Assembly (NCBI GenBank): GCA_022925895.1
Contig: JAKSYS010000479.1
Coordinates: 1-49,455 of the forward strand
Length of the DNA stretch: 49,455 bases
Direction: 5' to 3'
Source of the DNA: Fragilaria crotonensis
Taxonomy: Eukaryota; Bacillariophyta; Fragilariophyceae; Fragilariales; Fragilariaceae
In this document: piece by piece, positions 43,921-49,455 of the stretch
Position numbering within the stretch: position 1 is the stretch's first letter
Layout of the letters: each line of letters begins with the position of its first letter
Translations under genes and position numbers: made by a program
The notes under the pieces: model-generated
Seen by the model: the letters and a program-made list of their open reading frames with translations, nothing else
Told to the model about the DNA's origin: nothing
Databases searched by the model: none

Positions 43921-44572
43921 GCGTGTCAACGCATTGGTGGCAGCGGTCGTGTGCGCATCGCCATGTCGGTATCGTTGCTTCGTCCTGGATGCTTTGCCTC
44001 CGTCAAGGGCTTTAGTTTATCGGGTGGAGCGCAACGTACGGATATGAAGACCAACATTCACCACATTGCACGTGCGACGAGTTCAGAGCAATAGCAAAAG
44101 AGCATGGTGGGGGGCCGTGCCACGGGTGCCTTTCGCGGTCGGATCCGTGTCGAACAGAGTGCCCAACAGACAGCGAGCAATCAATTGTCGCGAACTATTT
44201 TCTTGTCGGATCGCTGTCGGGCGTGGACGGCACCGACGTTGGAAATTATTGCCGACGACGATGTGCAGTGCACTCATGGAGCGACCGTGTCAGATTTGAG
44301 TGAAGAAGAACTATTTTACCTCCGTTCTCGTCGATTGGACCTTGCGACAGCGCGGAACATGCTCATGTATGCGTATGCGGGAGACAATTGCCAATCTGGT
44401 GTGACGACGCACCGAGTGATTCTATTTTGGACTTTGTCCATGTCGCGAGTAAACGTCGTCACCTTGTCCAAGCGTCTCAAATCAAGGAGGATGACGTCGC
44501 GACATTCGCCACTGGTACACCACTTCACGATCGTCCGGCTATCATGACTACAATTCCAGAGTCGTTCTGAGG
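43921..44572 (+). pseudogene. sufD: Captured fragment of SufD (Fe-S cluster scaffold protein)
   Basis: SufD works with SufB and SufC to build iron-sulphur clusters, in diatoms in the plastid. The frame from about 43940 to 44400 reads through typical SufD wording: VRIAMSVSLL, GFSLSGGAQRTDMKTNIHH, GGRATGAFRGRIRVEQSAQQ, then the C-terminal signature EIIADDDVQCTHGATVSDLS and EELFYLRSRRLDLATARNML. Only the C-terminal half to two thirds is present; the N-terminal region is absent. A single in-frame TAG at 44092-44094 replaces a leucine-type codon, and the frame is lost after 44400, where a shifted frame continues to 44570. It lies wholly inside the Harbinger ends, so capture by the transposon is the simplest reading. 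Confidence 0.85.
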
Positions 44573-44629
44573 TACTCTTCAAGTGTTGGTGGTGGTAGCT
44601 CGAAGTACTCGGAGATTTGGTTGCCGCCT

Positions 44630-45841
44630 CTAACACAAGTTACAACATTTGTAAGCCAGAATGCACCGTGCCACATTGCTTCCATTCGCACCATTTCCAT
44701 TCTCATTTGTTTTGAAGTCGACGTATGCCCAATGTCGAACTACCTTCTCGTATCCCCATTCAACGCAGGTTCGCATAGGACTGTATGTAGCGTTGAAAGC
44801 CTGTCTGTCCCGTGTCAGTTCTCGTCCTGGTAGCTTTTTGAACATAGATAACGTCCAGTTTGTTGTTGGGTAGGCCGAATCAGCCAATTTTCTGTAGTTA
44901 CATGCGATTGGATGGTTCCGCCAGAAGTTTTCCAGATTGGAATGACGGAAGATATAGCCATCGCCTCGTCTGCCATCATAGGCGCGAACACAACTGATAC
45001 CTAAACCATCTGGCCCTTCTAAAGTCTGGAACTTGAGACCATGACCTTTTTTATGTCGATCATACTGTGACCCTTGAAAATGTGTGGGTCGGCAACTCAT
45101 AAGTTTTTTCGCATCAATCACTGCGACGATTCTGAGCTCAGCATCTGCACCCTTCCGTACAAAGCACTCCATATATTGGTCATATCGCTCCTGCTTCAGA
45201 GGATAGAAAACAACCTTTGGGCCGACCCTTGAAACAATCAAATGAAGCATCAGCCCAAATATTCTTGATAGTGCACTTGTAGATCGTCCGAACTCTTTGT
45301 GCAGATCACACCACCGGTTCGGGTAACAGAGCCTTCTACAGAAAATTGCATATGCTTCCAGTAGATGAACTCTGTCTCTTTTGTGGGTGATGATTATATC
45401 AGGAAAAGGCAACAAACACACAGTCCTTTTCATTTCTTCTTGGTCGAATCGAAATGCCGCCCGACAATCTGATTGACTCAATCTGTTCAAATCCACACGA
45501 ACATCCGGGATGATAGGCATATCCATGTGCCGGAATACACTCATGTTGCTTCCTAATCCCAGGAGCATCAATGCAACCAAATGACCAAGACAGAATTCAT
45601 TGTTGTCACATTCAACATAGAATTGCAGAAATGACATCACTAGTGGGATGTCGCGGGTCCTGATAACTCTGTTGTTGCCGCGGAAACCCAGAAGACAAAT
45701 CACCGGCACTGCGACTGCCACTGAAGATTTGTCTTCTTCCATGCAGAGAGCAAGAAGTGAAGAAAAGACAGCACACGCCGAAGTTTCTCTCTCCCATGGG
45801 CCGCTTGTGTCGATGTCATTCCAACCTGTTGCAGTCGCCAT
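44630..45841 (-). CDS. PIF/Harbinger transposase (DDE_4-type nuclease), intact
   Basis: This is the cut-and-paste enzyme of the element: 403 aa from the ATG at 45841, or 415 from an in-frame ATG at 45877. The N-terminal region has the family's recognition part (LLEAYAIFCRRLCYPNRWCD, then FGRSTSALSRIFGLMLHLI). The catalytic residues are D at 45115-45113 (VIDAKKL), D at 44881-44879 (LADSAYP) and E at 44761-44759 (CVEWGYE). The intervening HGLKFQTLEGPDGL and YDGRRGDGY segments are typical. A C-terminal VDFKTN segment and ARCILAYKCCNLC end match the family's end. There is no stop or frame break, so this copy could still be active. Confidence 0.88.
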   Translation of the reverse strand: MATATGWNDIDTSGPWERETSACAVFSSLLALCMEEDKSSVAVAVPVICLLGFRGNNRVIRTRDIPLVMSFLQFYVECDNNEFCLGHLVALMLLGLGSNMSVFRHMDMPIIPDVRVDLNRLSQSDCRAAFRFDQEEMKRTVCLLPFPDIIITHKRDRVHLLEAYAIFCRRLCYPNRWCDLHKEFGRSTSALSRIFGLMLHLIVSRVGPKVVFYPLKQERYDQYMECFVRKGADAELRIVAVIDAKKLMSCRPTHFQGSQYDRHKKGHGLKFQTLEGPDGLGISCVRAYDGRRGDGYIFRHSNLENFWRNHPIACNYRKLADSAYPTTNWTLSMFKKLPGRELTRDRQAFNATYSPMRTCVEWGYEKVVRHWAYVDFKTNENGNGANGSNVARCILAYKCCNLC

Positions 45842-46045
45842 CGTAAGAGTTATATACTCACCACTTTGTATCGGCATCTACAACTCCCGTACTACAATAG
45901 CAGGTACTTGCACTTTGCAACAGTACTTTCATATTTTGGTGCGCGCGACGAAACGTTTTTGCTTAACCGAACTTTGCAAGGGTCCTAACCTTTATAACTC
46001 GAACTTCTGAGTGCCGGAGCGCGCAATCCGGTACTCGACAGATGC

Positions 46046-46090
46046 TAAGGTTGCGCGCGCACAAGTTTTCAAGATTTGCTTAAAGTCCCT
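46046..46090 (-). repeat. Right terminal inverted repeat of the Harbinger element
   Basis: It is the inverse of 42166-42210, perfect over the outer 16 bp and imperfect inwards, with AAT directly outside. Confidence 0.85.
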
Positions 46091-46093
46091 AAT

Positions 46094-49000
46094 AGAACTA
46101 CTCGAGTACGTCATACGGTTTAAAAAGGAAAGAATCGTCGACACCACATGCCGCATGCCGGTATGCCCTATGCGCATATGCCCAGCCAGCCACAATTAAA
46201 ACTTTTTAGCTAATAGTGGCCCCGCCCGAATGTTAGAAGTGGCTTGATAGTTGTCACGTGCCAGCGTACACCAAAATCACTACTACAGTAGGAGCTGCGG
46301 GTACAAGCAGTCTACCGTAGTAGCTACCGGTAGTCGTAGTACAGGAAAGCGACATGGATTGAAGAATCCTTGTGAAATGCTTGGCATGCAAAATGCCTTC
46401 CAACGAAAAGTTTGTGAGACCAGTTCAGCAATAATTCTTCTCCTGGTTTACATTGGAGAAGTTACACTCAACAGTTGATGTCCCTAGGAATGCAGTTGCT
46501 AAGCCTCCACAGAACTTGTTCTATAGGTGCTTGCTGAATCTGTCCATAACATAGCCCCAATCTTGTTTGAATTTCATCCATGCATCACACAGGTCCAGGA
46601 CCTGCTTAAAGGCAAGCGTGCGCTCATAGTATGCTGAGCAAAAGGAATCTAGTCGGAAGTCAAGTCCCTTGAGCTCTACATGTTGCAGGCTCCAAGCTTG
46701 CCAACAATCAGTCAAACTGGTGAAGTTGTACAACATTTGCAAATTAAGTCTGCCAGCAATGCACCGAATGCTGAAGAAGCATGTGTTGGATGTAGACATC
46801 ACCTTGAAAGGGTCTCCAAAAGTACTGCATTTTCTCTGCAGCCCTGCATTTGACACCAATCTTCACATCACGACCGAAATGTAAAGAAAATCGGCAGGAA
46901 ACCAAAACTAGTACTGCTGCCTGTGATGTGTTGGGTGCATCTTGCTCAGCCAGATACTGTAAGGCCATGTGTAATGACAAGGCTATCATTGAATATCGCC
47001 GTCCACTTGATTGGGGTCATTGTCTTGGAATATGTAGTAATGTGAACGCATGCAAATCCGCCGTAGTATAGAGCGAGTCTACGTAAAAAATCCTTAAATA
47101 GTGGCTAATAGTGGTTATTCCCACCAAACGCCACTATTAAAGTGGCCTGCCTACGCCCTGAGCCCCTGAGCCCTAAGCCCTGTATGCTTATGTCTGTCAT
47201 TGTTCGCTCACCTCCACACTCCACCGTGGCATAGTTGACATCATCTACTCGACAGCGTTGGTGCTCCTGGAACAAAACTGCAGTAATACATCGTACCATT
47301 GATTGAGTGGGTGCAGCGTACTATGTTCATTTGTGTATAGTTGTTTGGGACCGGTAGTTTAAAGGAATGGAAGATGTAATCAAGAAGAGTGATACAAAAT
47401 GCTGGCTGATGATTGAAGTAAAAAATAAATACACATACTCAAAGATATGGTTATGATTTCTGTGAGTCTAAAAAATCAGGAGTGACATTGCAATATCACC
47501 CAAACATTTGTCCACAATACAAGAGTAATCACCACTGACTTACAACAATTGTAGAATGTCAATTTTTCCATTTCACCTTAATAAAATGCCACGGACAATA
47601 TCATCCAAATTGTTGCGACAATATTGCAATATCACCAACTGGCTGATTAGCATTTCATTACTATATTACACATTTTGGGCCTTTCAGTGCTGGCCAGCAT
47701 GCCACTGGCTACTACTATTTCATGGAGACAGTGGTACCCTCCTCCTGTACATTAGCTAGCAATCACCAAAACTCACCAACAGCCTCCTTTCAACATAGCC
47801 ATTATCTCGTTACCTTCATCATGCACAACTTTGCCTCCAAGCTATTGCATCAAGATAACAAGTGCTTGAAGAACCAACATTTGCAGTGGTCATTATCATG
47901 TTTGGCAGTTTTATATTTCTCTTTCAATCACCAAAGTAGGATGCATCCAAATGATATGATGTTTGATATTTGAATGTAGATCTGACAGTATTGTACACAA
48001 AAATAAGTACGACAGTTCCAGATGACCGCAGGATTTTTAGATTACTTTGTTCCCAAAATCCTGTGGTCTCATAATGGCTGAGCTCTACTAGCATGAGCTT
48101 AAGCGAGTCGGTCACATTGCTTGCTTTCTGATGCCTTCATCTTGTCTCTGGCTGTTGCTGTGATCGAAATCCCACGGTCTGGAAAATCCTTCTTGACATT
48201 TTGGGATGATTCGTTCCAGGAATCCCGCAGTGTTTTTGTATTGCTTCCTTTTGACCGTGTAGTACCTACCATTTGGAATAAAATCATACAATCTTTCATG
48301 GCAGAGATTTGCACCTTTCTTCCAATATTGTAAGGGTGTTTTTGGATTCATTAACAATGCTACAATCAGTGGTGCTTGTTTGGATCAAAGAATTCAAAAC
48401 TTTTTATGAACCATCCAACATTGACCAAGATTGCCACAACCGCCATCCATAGTATGGACACACTTTCACATGCATGCTGCAGGAATGTTGTTTGTGAGCA
48501 ATTCTTGGTTTAACCAATTAACACAGTGTGCTCTTGTGGCAAAGACTCAAACAGCATCTGAAGTGATTGGCATGACAGGTCTCAAAGCATTCTTTAGTCA
48601 AGTGACTTTCACCTTGAAGGCAAAGTCAATTTCCAAACCCTGCTGAAGGTACTAATACCTATTCAAGCTGTCATGGTAGTATTGGTATGGTGGTGACCGT
48701 GAGAAGCTCTAGGGACTGTGAACGCCATGCAGACAGCGCAATCGTCGATGGCGTCCACGTGAGTTGTGATGGGGTGCTGTGAAAGTGGAGATGGAGTTTG
48801 GAAGAGTCAACGTTGGTGGCGTCACAGATGCGGACACCAGCCAACCCTGCCGGGAGGAATTGACAAAAAGTATTGTGACCACATCCTATTCAGGGTAAGT
48901 GAGTGAATGGGATGAATGAATGGCAAAGTACGTTTGGGCGCCTGAAAGTACGCTGGCATTGGATGATCCATGTTTTGAGGAGGAGACATGTGCAAGCAAT

Positions 49001-49227
49001 GTGTCGGTCTGACAAGAGCGAGAAAGCAGTGCGCTTTCCTGCTCTTCTTCAAATGGGATGCATGAAGTGATGAAAATGGACATTAGGATTAAGGAAAAAT
49101 GAAGCCTAGTACTACTTTGTCCTCTGAGCAGTTCATAATGTAATTCTTGGTGGTTAGCAGGCCAATGGTGCTGGCTGACAATGTCTCAAGGGACATTTGA
49201 GGTATTCCAGTTGGTGCAAAGAACTGA
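46094..49227. other. ORF-poor block to the right of the transposon cluster
   Basis: No intact gene can be supported over 3.1 kb. GCTAATAGTGG occurs at about 46208 and 47103, and GCCACTATTAAAGTGGC near 47130 can fold into a hairpin; together these may mark a small unrecognised element. A 112-codon frame on the - strand (46859-46521) and shorter overlapping frames near 48100-48360 (-) look faintly protein-like but match nothing I know. TTGCAATATCACC is repeated at about 47489 and 47626. Confidence 0.45.
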
Positions 49228-49455
49228 CAGGCTTACTCAGCTCAGGATGGATCACTAGCAAGCCTTGACATGCACGCCAACACTAAACCTGAGCCCAAAA
49301 CAGGAGCCAACAGAATCCGCAAGTGCCTCATCGCAATCCACACCTTCACCCGCCAACTCTGGCTCGCCAGGAACGCAGTTCTCCACGACGACACCGAAGC
49401 CACAACCACGGCTATAGCTCGCACAGCAGAACAGATCGAGTCAGCTACTACCACC
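49228..49455 (+). CDS. Partial coding frame at the window edge, possibly retroelement-derived
   Basis: An open frame of 76 codons follows a TGA and runs off the window. It reads IRKCLIAIHTFTRQLWLARN followed by AVLHDDTE. A tryptophan-centred helix of the form LWxxRNxxLHxD is common near the C-terminus of LINE-type reverse transcriptase polyproteins, so a retroelement tail is a reasonable guess. The composition (GC-rich, Ala/Thr-rich) differs from the preceding 3 kb. Without the rest of the gene the call stays tentative. Confidence 0.4.

Larger units (their letters stand above)
42166..46090. mobile_element. PIF/Harbinger DNA transposon, 3.9 kb, with captured host sequence
   Basis: The ends are inverted repeats: AGGGACTTTAAGCAAA is identical at 42166 and, inverted, at 46090, and the similarity continues less strictly for about 45 bp through a shared GCGCGCGC block. 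A 3-bp direct repeat AAT flanks both ends (42163-42165, 46091-46093), the duplication length of PIF/Harbinger. Inside are the two genes expected of this superfamily, a DDE nuclease (-) and a Myb/SANT-like protein (+), pointing at each other. A SufD fragment lies between them. Confidence 0.9.

Noticed and set aside
47155-47185. CCCTGAGCCCCTGAGCCCTAAGC-like tract resembling CCCTAA telomere repeats
   Set aside because: Only one CCCTAA unit is present and the rest are CCTGAG variants, so this is a short degenerate repeat, not a telomere remnant.
1-49455. CRISPR array, rRNA or tRNA genes
   Set aside because: I saw no regularly spaced direct repeats and no rRNA wording. I found no convincing tRNA cloverleaf by eye, though a tRNA could be missed without a covariance search.

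Overview
This window reads as nuclear DNA of a diatom, most likely a pennate one (stramenopile). The evidence is as follows. The genes carry short GT-AG introns of about 75-135 nt. The degenerate Ty1/copia element has the gag and pol wording typical of diatom CoDi-type elements. The gene content fits: a peroxisomal acyl-CoA synthetase, a Kir-type channel, a SufD fragment, and secreted or membrane proteins with EGF domains. The assignment is from recognition only; no database was searched.

Layout. 1-6196: a complete but coding-dead Ty1/copia retrotransposon (LTR-gag-PR-IN-RT-RH-LTR) whose two LTRs are almost identical. Its 3' LTR ends 87 bp before the start of a long-chain acyl-CoA synthetase gene (6284-8453) that ends in the peroxisomal signal SKL. 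9560-15367: two paralogous single-pass membrane proteins (A, B) with a pogo/Tc1-mariner-type DNA transposon between them (10817-14087, TA target site). 15594-22500: a CUE-domain gene (-), a mitochondrial-presequence protein (+) and a large EGF-domain membrane protein (-). 23077-27392: a sensor/scaffold protein with the order PAS - leucine-rich repeats - response-regulator receiver. 28261-29504: an acidic coiled-coil protein ending in a CaaX box. 29505-33050: an ORF-poor block. 33051-36625: a multi-pass membrane protein facing a Kir-like potassium channel gene tail to tail.

The right third is a transposon cluster. A 1.2 kb MULE-like element with 9-bp target duplications sits exactly at the start codon of the Kir gene (36626-37823). 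A 3.6 kb Tc1/mariner-superfamily element with a very large transposase follows (38467-42064). Next is a 3.9 kb PIF/Harbinger element (42166-46090) with an intact transposase, a Myb/SANT-like partner ORF and a captured fragment of the iron-sulphur assembly gene SufD. The remainder to 49455 is ORF-poor and ends in a partial, possibly retroelement-derived, coding frame.

Two window-wide patterns stand out. Intergenic spacers contain islands very dense in the palindrome GTAC. Several otherwise well-conserved frames are broken by single-base length changes that mostly fall in or next to short homopolymer runs; these could be residual assembly errors or real decay, and the total coding lengths become exact multiples of three when they are allowed for.
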